A stretch of DNA of 64,000 nt from Synanceia verrucosa (Eukaryota; Chordata; Actinopteri; Perciformes; Synanceiidae). The notes under the pieces were generated by a model that saw only the letters and a list, made by a program, of their open reading frames with translations, did no database searches and had not been told where the DNA came from. Each line of letters begins with the position of its first letter. The first letter of the stretch is position 1. The position numbers and the translations under genes are program-made. The stretch is from NCBI GenBank assembly GCA_029721515.1, contig CM056563.1, positions 15,022,454 to 15,086,453 on the forward strand, in the 5' to 3' direction. Of this stretch, positions 1 through 11,290 are shown piece after piece.

Positions 1-362
1 CAGAACATATATCAACATTATAATATCAACATTATAATACATTTGTGGATATATGCAATTGTATTGTTGCTATTCATAATTCTGATTGTAGCTATCTGAA
101 ATTAATTTTTACTAATCATATTGTAAATTGTAGATATCATAATGACATTTTTAGTAGTTGTTTTCTCTCAAGAATTCAATTGCAGATATCCAGAATGTTC
201 ATTCTAGATATCCAGAATGTCATTGTGGATATCTGAAATTGAAAGCCCAATACACATGAATGTAAAAGTGACATCATTTGTCCTTGGAAGAATGTCATTG
301 TGGATATCAGAAATGTTCTTTTTGACCAGGAAGAATTGAATTGCAGATATCTGTAATACATA
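1..362. repeat. Degenerate GATATC-rich tandem/inverted repeat
   Basis: The first 360 bases repeat short units built around GATATC (EcoRV-like palindromes), for example 'gatatccagaatgt' and 'gtggatatctgaaatt', in both orientations, interspersed with 'gaattgcagatatc'. The units are imperfect. This looks like an old minisatellite or the end of a mobile element and explains the overlapping short open frames here. No coding signal was seen. The next exon of the minus-strand gene at 463-897 must lie to the left of or within this block. Confidence 0.6.
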
Positions 363-462
363 TCCAGTCTAGCTATTAAATGTTAAAACGACTTGCCATA
401 TGTGTTGTATGATTACCAGTAGAAATCAAGATTTGCTCCTTGATCTAATGAGTTGAACTCAC

Positions 463-897
463 CTCTATTCTCTGTGATGGCTGAAGCAGCATCATCTGTT
501 TCAGGACAGCAAGGACTAACAAATGCAAAAAAAAAAAAAAGCAATATAAAGTTAACAATACTAAACTACTAGTATTTGTACACAAAGTAATACTGTTTAA
601 TAGCCAATGCAAGTCTCACCTTGTGGGACTAACTTTGGCAACTTGGTGCTCTTGTGCCTGAGTGCTGCTCCTTTCATTAAATCCCAGTTTTTCAGAGGCA
701 GTTTCCTCTTCTTGCCTCTTTAAGGACTCCTCCTCCTCCTCCTGCTCCTCCTCGTGCAGATATGGCCTTTGATAGAGAAGTGGAGCCTTCTCTCTACTTG
801 TCACTATGGTGGAAACCTCATCTTTTTTCTGATTAAGTGTGTAACAATCATTTTCTTTTACTTTACCCCTCCTGAGTACAGAACACTTGCTCCCCAT
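463..897 (-). CDS. Unidentified gene, first two coding exons (partial), predicted N-myristoylated acidic protein
   Basis: I do not recognise this gene. Two minus-strand exons agree in phase. Exon 1 (897-620) starts with ATG, encodes MGSKCSVLRRG..., and ends at a good donor (AAG|GTGAGA). Exon 2 (515-463) follows an acceptor GTTAG and ends at GAG|GTGAGT. The exon 1 phase (AG) plus the first base of exon 2 (T) makes Ser and leads into PCCPETDDAASAITENR. Gly2 followed by Ser3 and Cys5 suggests N-myristoylation plus palmitoylation. EKAPLL fits the acidic dileucine sorting motif [DE]xxxL[LI]. A glutamate run (about residues 49-58) follows. This would suit a small membrane-tethered trafficking or adaptor protein, but that is inference. 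The rest of the gene is outside the window. A short exon at the window edge could also be misplaced by the poly-A tract next to its acceptor. Confidence 0.6.
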
Positions 898-1488
898 GAA
901 GTTGTTTTGTCAGTATCAGCTCAGTGAATCTGTCATTTGAAAAATAATTAAATGTCAACTTTTTGTCTTTTGACAAATACCATGCTCCGTTACAAACTGA
1001 TGCTGTCCTCAGAACAGCAAAACACGCTCTCATTATGTAATGGCTTTAATATAGAGGTCACTGCCTTTAAAAGTGAAAGTAAAAAACACTTTTGATCTTA
1101 TGCATGTTAATTATTAATTTGATAGACTCTTGACCATAGATGTGATCATAGGTTGAAGTAACTAAAAAATTTATTAAGTTGTTTTTTGCACACATTTACA
1201 AACTTGTTTGGTCTATATTTTCACTCTTTAAAACTCTAAAGCAGCTCTTGTTGCTGTTGATTTTGCCAAACTTTGTAAGATCTTTGACTTGACTATTTAT
1301 TTGACAAAATATAGAGATATTAAAAAAATATGTTGTTTTACCTGCTGCAGGAAATGAGACCGTGTTGCCTTTTCAGCAGCTTGCACAAGATGTTTTTTTT
1401 TATCAGATACAGGAAGCCAAACATTTGGTGGGTGGACCCAGATGTGTGTGCCAGTGGGTCTGGTCTGGAGGGAGGAGAAAAGAGACAT

Positions 1489-1491
<3 letters not shown>

Positions 1492-1534
<43 letters not shown>
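1492..1534. repeat. (GA)n microsatellite
   Basis: About 21 uninterrupted GA dinucleotides. The overlapping reading frames that appear to encode runs of Ser-Leu or Arg-Glu are artefacts of this repeat. Confidence 0.95.
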
Positions 1535-1538
<4 letters not shown>

Positions 1539-1929
1539 AAACTGAAGGAAATCAGGCTTCCTTTTAATTTCAGTGCATAGACCAGCATCCTCCAGGTCCA
1601 TTCAGGATGTCTTTTTTTGTGTGAAAACTTATTCCAGGTTGTCCTGTTTGATATAAACATCATACATTAAAGCCAGGCAGTTGACACTTTGTGAATTATT
1701 AACTGCCACTGCACTAGGCCGCATTTTAGAGGAGGCAATTTTGTGACTCACTTAAGCACAGTGGTCCATTTAAACACTCAGTTGACATAAGCAGAGACCT
1801 GATTACATAGACTTGTTAGATTTAAGCCCATTTTTTTTGAAGTAGACATTTGGAAACATGATTTAGCTTCTTCTGTTCACACTGTAGTCTGTCTGTTGTC
1901 TGTCTCTGTCTGGTCTCTGTCTGTGTCCT

Positions 1930-2048
1930 GTGATGAACTGGAGACTTGTCCAGGGTGTATCCTGCCTTTCACCCTAAGACAGCTGGGATAGACTCAGCCC
2001 CCCCACGACCGTATGTGAGGATAAGCAGTAGAAAATGGATGGATGGAT
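1930..2048 (-). repeat. Dispersed fish repeat, family A (GATGAACTGGAGACTTGTCC core)
   Basis: Contains 'gatgaactggagacttgtcc', 'accctaagacagctggga' and a terminal 'atggatggatg'. This is the opposite orientation to the longer copy at 33746-34075 ('ctggacaagtcgtcacct', 'catccatccatcc'). Further relatives are at 39111-39240 and 48445-48680. The shared text and ATCC-rich end are typical of truncated LINE/SINE tails in fish. Confidence 0.7.
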
Positions 2049-4340
2049 GTTAACACTGTTGATGTTGAGCTTGTTGAATCATGTTTTCTTATAGGCAGCC
2101 AACAAAAAAAAACGATTGAGGTGTTTGTGCAAGCGTTTCTGCTACAAACAAAAACATGAAAATGTTACCTTTGTGCTATGATACATCTACAGTCCAATAA
2201 AGTACCACTGACCAACTTTTTAGAAGTTCTTGCAAATAGTTTTATCATTTGTAGAAGTGACAACATTAGTCAAAGGACTAATGTAACCAAAGGATGATCG
2301 AGCAGATGACTTAAAATAATTTTTTCCCACTATGGCTTCATTTACAATGAGTGATATAAAATGAACATGACATCATCACGTTACAGTCACAGGTTGACAT
2401 GTGTAATTTTGACTGGTTGCCAGACATCGTGAGGGTGGGCTGATGCCAGAAGTAGAGAGAGGAGCGCTGCTGATTGCAAGCTGAATATTTGGTTTTCATT
2501 GAGGTCTCATGACAGCTCTCCTTCCTGAAATATCATGCAACAATGCAATGAACCAAGCTCAACTTTTGCTTTCACCTAGCTAGTCTTCTCTATGGGCCCA
2601 ACAGATCTGGGTACTTTTTGGCTTCATGTGCCGCTGAGCAACCTTCAGAACGAACTGGGCCCCGCCTCCTATACGCTGTATCCAGCTTTCTTAATGTTAG
2701 TAGTAGTTCTGTTCATTTCATTTGGAGGACATGTTCCAGGCATGCACAGTAGATCATCTTAGACAAGGCCAGACAAGTCCACGCGCTCATAACAAATTGC
2801 TGGTACACGAACATCCACACAGAGCCTCTATAGTACGTGTCCTTTGATGACAAAATTTAGGGCAGGATGGCTTTTGGAAACACACCTGCTATTTTAAGCA
2901 GGGTTCAACAGTTTCTATGGGGAAGAGCTACATGAGCGAACGTATCAGCTCCCAGTAGCATAAGGTGTAAAGAGGCGCACCAGCAATATGGACCTTCATC
3001 ACCAGTAGACAGACAAAGTCAGAAAACATTTTATTTATCATCCCCTCCCATCTCAAAATTAAGATGACAAGTAGTGTTTTCCTGCACATTTATGAGAGGG
3101 GTGATTCCACACACATCACCCATTTTACAGGAAGGGAGGGATTGAGGAAGCAGGTCACCATTCTGCCAACACTTCACTTTGAAACTTTGCTCCCTAATCA
3201 CTCTCTGTGCTCCACCCCTGCTTTTTCGATCTGGCATCTCTCCACCGTCCTTTTCTTTTGTCCCTTTCCTCGCCCTCTTTTTCATAAGCTCTCTCTCCTC
3301 TGCTGTCAGCTCTAATTAGGCCACGGAGTGTCCATACAGTGGGCCTCTGTGTGATTGTTGGTTTGTGTTTTTAAGTGGTCTTAGGAGGCCAATCACTCGG
3401 CTGTTCTTTCCCCACCAGATCCCCCCCCCAAACACACACACACACACAATTGCTGATGCTGGGAGCAGGCATCCTGTGTGTATGTAATGACTCCCCTTAC
3501 AGTTGCACTCCCACTCCTTCATACACAGCATAATATCAAACTGTGTGCCTGACCAAGAACAACAGACCACCTTTAAAACAAAGAGAGCAAAGAGCCTAAA
3601 TGGTCACAAATGTTGCCATCTGTACATGAGGGTCATAAAAAGGTAATATAAGCAGCTTAACTACACATTTTAGTGGGGCATCATATTTACTAAAGGTAAA
3701 TGAAAAAGAGAAAGAGAAAACAATTAATTAGTAATCTTGGCAAGCTAGAAAGATTTGAAAGTGGCACATCCTCTAAGCTTCCTCTAAGCTCCGCCCCCTC
3801 CTAGCGTCAGCGCCCGTCTAAATCTATGTGAAAAAGGTCACTTTATATTGCTTATTTTACCTTTAAGCTTTACATGAGGATGACCTGGATAGCAGCTCCT
3901 CTTTGACTGGCAGACAAAAGGCTGGCTGATTTCAGTGATCTGGCCCTTTAAGTTCAAGTCAGGTCTTTGAGTCAAGCTCACAAGTCTCCCCAGTTCTGAC
4001 AGAATACTCCACGCCTCTGTTGTGACGGATAGGGATTGTGTCCTGTCTTCTTCATTTACACATACTGAATGTAAGACCTCGCAGCAAAGCTGGAGAGTGC
4101 AGACTGCTGCCAGCTGGCAATAAAGCAGAGCTCCATCAAGCAGGAAAAGGAAACTGGAGCATCAAGTAAGAGCACAATCATGGCATAAAGTGTGCATGTG
4201 AACTGCACTGCATTCTTTGTAAAGAACAGTGTTTGATGATTTAAAATGTGTCTAAAACTCAATTCAAATAGTATTTAATATGAAGGTATTAGGTTGTGTA
4301 CAAAAAGTGATCATACAACATATATTTAAAAACTGGCAAC

Positions 4341-4346
4341 TTTATT
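4341..4346 (-). terminator. Polyadenylation signal AATAAA of atf7ip2
   Basis: TTTATT on the plus strand reads AATAAA on the minus strand, 46 bases after the atf7ip2 stop codon (4392-4394). This would give an unusually short 3' UTR of roughly 70 nt. Confidence 0.5.
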
Positions 4347-4391
4347 TGCACATTAAAAATAACAATACAAATACCCAAGTGGGTAAATCAA

Positions 4392-5313
4392 CTAGTCAGG
4401 TATGGCTGCGGTCACAACCTTACTGTATGGCCCGTAACGGCCAAACTGGTCTTTGCCCACCACAGCGACACACACCTTGTGCCCGGGCTTGTACTTGCTG
4501 ATCATCACACACATTGGCAGAGGGATGGCCTTCACCTCACCGAGGTTATTCCAATCTGGGAAGATGTTGCTATCCTTAACCTTCTCCACAGCCATGAAGA
4601 TGCTGCAGCATGGACAGAGAGAGAGAGAAAAGAAGAATGTACAAGTAGCTTCCCCTCTGGAGGTCATAAACATAGGTAAGCTTGATACATGTCATTGGCA
4701 AGCAGTATATTCCTCACACAGATGTGTGAGAGGGTAGCACTCCTGCTGTCAGCCTGGTTGAGAGATGCTGCTTTTCTCAGAGTAAAGGAGTCACGGTTTT
4801 GCTTCTGAATCAAAAAGATCAAAGTTTTTGATTACGCCCTTCGAAATCAAAAGCAGGATCAGTGATTCTCCCAGTATTTTCTTCAAATACAACACAGAAT
4901 ATAGAAACAACTGAACTTTTTTTTTTTTTGTAATGTGGTACACACGGTTACCATGCACCATCTCAGGCCACACAACAAATATGACAGGACATATTCAGGG
5001 AATATGGTGTCCTAAACAAATACTGCAGATATGTTCAGTGAGGAAAAGAAAGAAAGAGAAAAGGATCTGGAGGCTTTCTGCAGGTGAGAAGCTGCTGCTG
5101 TAAAGGACCCTTCTGCCATCTAGTGGCTCTCCTTTTTGTTTCTTGGGATTAACAGTGTGTTCCCAAGTGTGGCGCAACCCCCTGAAAAATATGGTGGTTA
5201 GATCACACTTGACATCCTGTAGACTCTTTTTAAAGAACACTTTGACAGTCACAAAACCAATGACTTGTTGATCTATACACTACACTCAATAGAGTAAAGC
5301 AATATCTACACAT

Positions 5314-5348
<35 letters not shown>

Positions 5349-8300
5349 TATACACACAGTCTGAGCAGCACGGAGAGTCTACACTCTGAGGCTCTTTCCA
5401 CATGATAACGGCACGATAACGCTTGTGAGACCTTTCCCACAACATTGCCGGAAATAGCAATGTGAAACGAGTGACAAGGATGTAATACATATGCCACACC
5501 AATAGGTGGGGTTGCAAAGAAAAGAAAACCCACCAAAAGAACAAAAGAATTCAATGAGCATGTGAATGAAGTTACTGTTATTTACTACTACTTTTGGTCA
5601 CGTGATGATGTGACATCATTGTTAGCAACAACACCGGGTACACACTGCAACTCCGAAACTGCGTTGTCAGATCTTCTCACTCTGGAAACTATTATCAGAA
5701 AATACTAGCATCTGTACGCAAGGCGGAATCAGTATTACAGTTTGTCGGATTTACAGCATTCTGTTGACGTGTGGACGGCACCGAAAAGTTGTGTCATGTG
5801 AACAAAGGCTTCACACATACTCTCTTGCACTCTGCTGTTTCTCACCTGTAGCTATCCATGGGCGGAGCGCTGGGGTCTTTCTCTGCCTCGTTCCAGAGCA
5901 CCGAGAGGCCAGCGGGCTTCCTGATGAGAGCCAAATGCACTTCTGGTCTCTGGGGAAGGCTGTACGAGGCTGCTTCAATGCTCAGGGTGGCAGGGAAAGG
6001 ATTGGCGGGAAGAGGTGGATACAAGAGCTTGAAAAGGAAAGCAGGCAGCGTAGGTCAATGTGATTAGCAAACAACTAACAACAACTAAGTGAACTACTAC
6101 TGTGGACAGTGTGTATTACCTGCTCTGAGTCTGTGTGCTCATGACTGTCCTTATTGCCAGGAGAGAGACACTCTACTTTCACCCTGCCAGCTGGTGGTTC
6201 CTCACTTTGCTTGGACTCCTCAGCGTTGTTCTGGATGTCCTGTTCATATTCTGGCTCAACCTTTAGGGGCCTTTTAAGTACCTGAATAACAAAACATGAC
6301 ACTGTGAGTAAATGAAGGCGCGATCAGCGATTGTGATGAAACGGGGTTTGCCAAATTCTCGCTTGCTTGAATAGCTCATCATCATCATCATCATCATCAT
6401 GAGTCATTAGCTACACATAATGTATTTACGTGTGGCACGTTTTGAAAAGTATATCAAATGATGCAGCATCCTACCTTAGGCTCAGGGGTCTGAAGAGCAG
6501 GAGGAGGCAGCTCCTCACTTAAATCTGCTATGGCAGCCTTCAGAGCTTAACACGGATTATGTGCGATGACAAGCACCAGAGGAAGGGACAGGAAAGAGTA
6601 CAAAAAAAGCATGTGGTGATTAATTCATGTACTCACTGACTCATATTATTTAATTTGGGCTGTTATAAATGCTTATTGTGTCAGTTACGGCAAAATAATT
6701 TCACCAGAGGCCACATTAGAGAGTTTAAACTTGAGCAACTCACATGAAACCATCTTACCTTCATTATTGGCGCGCATCTCATTTAGTGCCTTTTTTGTTG
6801 TTTCCTGGAGAGAAGGAACCCATCTCCAAACATCAGTGTTTACACCATTTTAGTTTACAAAATTTATTATTTTCACAGTAATCATTCATTCTATGTACAT
6901 ACTCTATAGTCGTGGTCAAAAGTTTACACGGAATCCCATTCCATGAAGCTCTCTGCGCACTGTTCTTGAGCTAATCTGAAGGCCACATGAAGTTTGGAGG
7001 TCTGTAGTGATTGACTCTGCAGAAAGTTGGCGACACTATGCACCTCAGCATCTGCTGACCCCGCTCTGTCATGTTTACGTGGTCTACCACTTCGTGGCTG
7101 AGTTGCTGTCGTTCCCAAACACTTCCATGTTCTTATAATACAGCTGACAGTTGACTGTGGAATATTTAGGAGTGAGGAAATTTCACGACTGGATTTGTTG
7201 CACAGGTGGCATCCTATCACAGTTCCACGCTGGAATTCACTGAGTTCCTGAGAGCGACCCATTCTTTCACAAATGTTTGTAAAAGCAGTCTGCATGCCTA
7301 GGTGCTTGATTTTATACACCTGTGGCCATGGAAGTGATTGGAACACTGGATTCTGATTATTTGGATGAATGAGCGAATACTTTTGGCAATATAGTCTATC
7401 TGTATCCTCTGCTCTGCTAAATAATTATTGTCTAATGCAGAATTAACAAAAACTGTTTTTTTTTCTGACCAAACAAGCCGATAGTAAAAAGATACATTTA
7501 ACAGATTATTCTAAGACAGATAACTGCATACTTACCATAATTTTAAAGATCTCTCCACTCTTGTTCATACTCTTTTTGTCAACTGAAAAGTAAAATTTCA
7601 GACAATGATTTTTCATTGCAACACACAAATTAAAGTGGCGCACGTTACTTACTTGCTGCTTCCGAACTTTCAACCTCAGAGTCTGTCCTGTAGAGTGAGA
7701 CATTCAAATGCCAGTAAATACAAGGTACAAATTCCCATCAGGGCGTTGGTAACTTTCATTAAGGCCTGATGGGACTGAATGTGATCATACATACCTGGTG
7801 ATGTTGACATTATCAAGCAGTGGGCTCTGAAAGGCAAATTTGTTCGCATCACATATCAAGTGATATATCAAGTCAAATTTAGTGTAATTAACATAAACTT
7901 TTTCCCATTTCAAGTTGCTGTACAAACCAGGTGAATACTGTGTTTAAGCGTATTTCTGAAAACAGGTAAGTGTGTGATTAAAAAAAAACCAGCTTTGATG
8001 CTGAATATGCATGCATGAAACCTTTTTCTGTGTCTTCGTCATGTGGGCAATAGCTGCTTCTGCTCTCTTGGCTACCATGTTAATCCGAGCCTGAGGAAGA
8101 GACGAACATTCTGTAAAGATTTACTGTATTTAAGGGATTCATTGTCATCAGTTCATGCACAGTAGAGTAATGTTTGACTCTTTTTGTTTAAAGAATTAAA
8201 GTGGACATAAAGGGGAATGTTGTGATGGTGAGCACTGCAAACTGAGGAAGAACAATGAAAGCATGAAGTAATACAGATAAATAATGAACGCTTAAAAGAT

Positions 8301-10433
8301 CTAAAATATCTAAAGCAAATACCAATGGGTTTAAAAAAAGGCTGTGACAGAAAAAAAACATTACACTTCATTTTGGCAGTAAGGAAAAAATAAATAAATT
8401 AAAGAATTAGACAGCTGCTACCTAATTGACGATCCCACACTTCCACAGAAATTGTTGAATTTGTGATTGAAAACCTGTCAATACCGTGCCAAACTCGATA
8501 AAACTGCTTTTACCGACCTCCAGTTTTTGGATGGAGCCTTCATAGTCAACTGCACGGTCCTGCTCTTGAATACTGCCTATCAAATCCTGCAGCTTGGTTT
8601 CTCTCTTTTTCACTGCTTTGTGAACCTCCTGCTCGATCAGTGCCTGCACCTGAGGGCATACACACAATTAAAAAAAAAAAAAACAGAACTAAGTGACTGC
8701 AGATTAAAGTTTATGCATTTGTAAATGTCACAATAATTGCATGGTATTGTCTCTTACCTCAGAATGTGAGAATTTCTTATCATCACTGGCTCCATGAGAA
8801 GCAGGCTTGGACTGAAACGCCTTCATTCTGCATACAGACAAACACAGAATGTCTATAGAATGAGGGGCTTCCAAGAGTCACACAAAATTAAAACAGGAGT
8901 ATAAGTATCTGAACTCTCTATCAGAACTGAAGAAGCCTCTTGAATGAGAGGTGAAACGTCTTCAACGAACCTCAAGCAAGTCCAGTTGACTCTTTTTTGC
9001 TCTTTTTTAATAGTAATAAATACTTACAAATATGTAGTAAATAAAGAAATAAAGAAAAAGATCCACAAAAAATATTGTGTTTATTGTGAAACAGATCCGT
9101 GGCACAAAAAATGTTGTGGGCCGCTGCTGTAGCTAGCTGGCTTTTAACTCCTTGATCCTCTTCTTCAGCTCCTTCTGCACTCTCCTCAGCTCCTCTTTGT
9201 CTCCAGATCCAAAGGCCCTCCTATTCTCCTTCAAATCAGGGGTCAGCCAGGGTTTACAGCTGGAAAAGTAGCATACTTACTTGGTGGGTAGCCTGTTCTT
9301 TACACAGAAGTGGCTTCTTCTGGCCACAGCTTCACACACCTTATTGTGGGGGTGGGTTCTTCACTATAGGTATGTAAATAGGCTGCAGTCTCACCAGGTT
9401 GTGATCTGAGCAACCCAACAGGGGAAGGGTGATGAGTTGTATGCATACTTGGTGTTTACACACAGTAAGTCCAGTGTTTCATTGTCTCTAGTTGGTAAGT
9501 CCACATACTGACTGAATGTGGGGATGAGCGATGTATGATTAAAGTCTCCTGAGATGATGATGATGATGATGATGATGATGAGAGACTGAAGGTTAGCTGT
9601 TTGAAGCTGATACACCTCACAGGCTGCAGCAGCATCAGCTGAGGGGGGGTGTAAACACTGATCGCAATGACATGCGAAAGCTCCCTCGGAAGATAATATG
9701 GCCACAAACTAACAGCCAGCAGGTCAACAAAGGAGATGCATGATGTGCCAAATATAGCATGGTACATCATGAAAATATCACCGTAGAGAGAAGCGGTGAT
9801 AGTAGAGTTATAGCATAGCATGCAGGACAATACAGCAAGAAGTAGCAGCAAAATGCAGAAAGCCAGACAAAATAAGCTGCAAAAATGCAAGAGAAACCTC
9901 CTCAGAGGTCAGCAACAAAGCAAAGCTGATGATCTAATGAATCTGAACGTGCTAGATGGCCTCCACATTTACACACTGATTTTAATTTAACCACGCATGC
10001 TGAGCCTTGCTACCTGCTCCCAAAGCAACGTAACATCGCTGAAACAGCTGTCCAATCTAGAAATGGACACTATTTTACCTGTCAGCAAAGAGCTCCACAA
10101 GACTTTAAGGGGATCTCATGAGCATCCCCTTTTGCGCAACAATATACTTGATCCAGCTAGTAACCAAATTAGGAGCAGGGCAGATGGATGCAAGTATATC
10201 ACACGTATGAAGCTGTTCTGCAGTCATGAAGCTGTAACTCACCCATCCAGTAGAAACAGGGCCAAATCTGCATCAGAGCCCAGTCCATTTTCTGTTTTCA
10301 ATGCACGCCAGCTTTCAAACGCCGACCCAATGCTCACTCGAGTGTCTGTTACTCTATGAGGGGGTTTCTTTGGTTTGGTGGAAAGCTTTACCTTCTTTTG
10401 AGCTGGTCTTTTGCAACCGTGAGCATCTGCCAT
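4392..10433 (-). CDS. atf7ip2: ATF7IP2-like (MCAF2) chromatin cofactor, 12 coding exons, 415 aa
   Basis: The ATF7IP family partners the H3K9 methyltransferase SETDB1 in heterochromatin formation. Coding exons, 5' to 3': 10433-10243, 8827-8758, 8649-8518, 8090-8022, 7826-7795, 7687-7653, 7582-7536, 6804-6759, 6545-6475, 6281-6120, 6027-5846, 4602-4392. All junctions agree in phase. Residues 88-176 form a charged helical/coiled-coil segment (VQALIEQEVHKAVKKRE..., then ARINMVAKRAEAAIAHM), the part that contacts SETDB1 in the family. Residues about 290-415 form the C-terminal fibronectin type III domain (LPQRPEVHLALIRKPAGLSV..., GHKVCVAVVGKDQFGRYGPYS). Exon 10 carries two SUMO-consensus sites, LKVE (237-240) and VKVE (265-268). 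The product is shorter than human ATF7IP2 (about 680 aa, from memory); the low-complexity N-terminal half is missing. Exon 1 encodes a different, fish-type motif (see findings). The exon 3 donor (GAG|GTCGGT) is weak. The ATF7IP2 rather than ATF7IP call rests on synteny with emp2. Confidence 0.88.
5316..5345. repeat. (GA)n microsatellite in atf7ip2 intron 11
   Basis: About 15 GA units, adjacent to the hAT-like element that follows. Confidence 0.95.
5387..5782 (-). mobile_element. Non-autonomous hAT-like element (family B), copy 1
   Basis: Lies in atf7ip2 intron 11. Starts near 'gaggctctttccacatgat' and ends near 'gtgtggacggcacc'. The same sequence, inverted, is at 15372-15770 in emp2 intron 2: 'gggtacacactgcaactccg' here matches the complement of 'cggagttgcagtgtgtaccc' there. 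Both ends give an imperfect terminal inverted repeat of the type (A)GGCTC..TTTC(A)CAC. No transposase frame is present, so it is a MITE. Exact ends and target-site duplication could not be fixed by eye. Confidence 0.65.
6379..6400. repeat. (ATC)n microsatellite in atf7ip2 intron 9
   Basis: Seven ATC units between exon 10 and exon 9 of atf7ip2. Confidence 0.9.
6902..7397 (-). mobile_element. Internally deleted Tc1-like element with transposase N-terminus
   Basis: Sits in atf7ip2 intron 7. The ends are Tc1-like: 'ctatagtcgtggtcaaaagt' on the left and 'gcgaatacttttggcaatat' on the right. The minus-strand frame (7346-6924) reads the N-terminal paired-like DNA-binding region of a Tc1 transposase (MGRSQELSEFQRG..., STVSCIIRTW, PRSGRPRKHD). 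It then stops near SFMEWDSV, where full-length elements continue into the DDE domain. The catalytic domain is absent, so this copy cannot transpose itself. The two ends resemble two different Tc1 subfamilies. Confidence 0.8.
8908..8992 (+). repeat. LINE 3'-tail-like fragment
   Basis: 'gaagaagcctcttgaatgag' followed by 'aggtgaaacgtcttcaacg' and 'agtccagttgactc' is a recurrent block at the 3' end of teleost LINE copies (recalled, not searched). It lies in atf7ip2 intron 1, close to the endonuclease fragment at 9130-9705 but in the opposite orientation, so the two may be separate insertions. Confidence 0.5.
9130..9705 (-). mobile_element. Degenerate non-LTR retrotransposon (LINE) endonuclease fragment
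   Basis: The minus-strand translation reads SGDFNHTSLIPTFSQYVDLP then TRDNETLDLLCVNTKYAYNS. This is the C-terminal part of an APE-type LINE endonuclease; SGDFNH carries the conserved Asp and Asn, and a SDHN-like motif follows in intact copies. Downstream at about 9230-9130 a frameshifted piece resembles the linker KPWLTPDLKENRRAF..., again LINE-like. A (GAT)n tract (9553-9581) interrupts the frame. No reverse transcriptase was seen. The fragment lies in atf7ip2 intron 1. Confidence 0.75.
9553..9581. repeat. (GAT)n microsatellite
   Basis: About nine GAT units inside the LINE fragment of atf7ip2 intron 1. On the minus strand they create an apparent Ile or Ser run. Confidence 0.9.
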
Positions 10434-11088
10434 GTTTTACTGCAGTGCTGTCAAGAGAAGTTTAGTGGAGTGACAAAGTGTAGGAGCTGCTCTGTAATAT
10501 GATGCTGATACTGTACAATGTGTTGTCCACAATTACTATGGCACGTGGTAATAAGTTTTATATTGTAAGACAGTCTTCTACTCCTCAGATAGCTGTGAAA
10601 GAGAAGAGATAACATGAGATGGCATGAGTCTATGAGGTTTAGAGAAACCATGGTGTCATTTGTTGCCATGTTGGTCATTTGCTCCATGTCTTCTCCTCTT
10701 TGCTGGGCCTCGTCTGTGCTTTAATAAAGTCCTTGATTTTCTTACAACCTCGCACTTGCTCTATTCACAGAAACAGAAACATTACAAATTGTAATGTAAT
10801 TATCTTAGTAGTAGTCCTTGCAGACAGGACTCAATGGAAATGTGTGAATGCAACGTTTCCTTACATTTTTGACTTTACAAAATAAACGTTTACCTCGGTA
10901 CTCTGACGAATGAGAATTTATTTAATCCTTATATTTTACTTATATTATGTGACAACACCGCCCGTTAGTTTGAAAATGGGATAATAACAACAACAAGTGT
11001 GTGTTACATCGGTGTTTAAATCAATTGACTGTTTTAGTAACAGTACTTGAATTAGCGGACATGTTCGCTGCCAAAAGGCTAAACTTAC

Positions 11089-11290
11089 CTGTAGCTGAAG
11101 CTTTTAGCAAAACATTACTCTGTCCAGAAAAATAAGCAGTAAGTCAGGAACTAGTAAGTTATCTGACATTAGGGAAAAAAAAGAAAAAAAAATACATGTA
11201 TTTCGTGAATAGAGAGAATATGCTTGTTTCGCCAAATTCAGCTGTTCCGGTTCGACCGTCTGCTTCCGCTACCTCTTCCGGTCCAGTTTC
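11089..11290 (-). promoter_or_regulatory. Probable atf7ip2 promoter and non-coding first exon
   Basis: On the minus strand a strong donor CTACAG|GTAAGT ends a putative exon at 11089. A matching acceptor (CTTGACAG) at 10448 opens the coding exon, leaving a 14-base leader before the ATG at 10433. Just upstream, 11230-11290 has two CCGGAA-type ETS core motifs ('ttccgg' on plus at about 11245 and 11277) and several CpGs, typical of TATA-less housekeeping promoters. The exact start site is not resolvable. Confidence 0.5.

Larger units (their letters stand above)
898..4340. other. Intergenic region between the MGSKCS gene and atf7ip2
   Basis: No exon-like open frame with splice sites was found on either strand. 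The stretch holds a (GA)n microsatellite near 1.5 kb, a dispersed-element tail near 1.93-2.05 kb, a short C-run/CA-run near 3420-3448, and otherwise unique AT-rich DNA. The promoter of the minus-strand gene at 463-897 should lie somewhere within it but is not distinguishable by eye. Confidence 0.5.
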
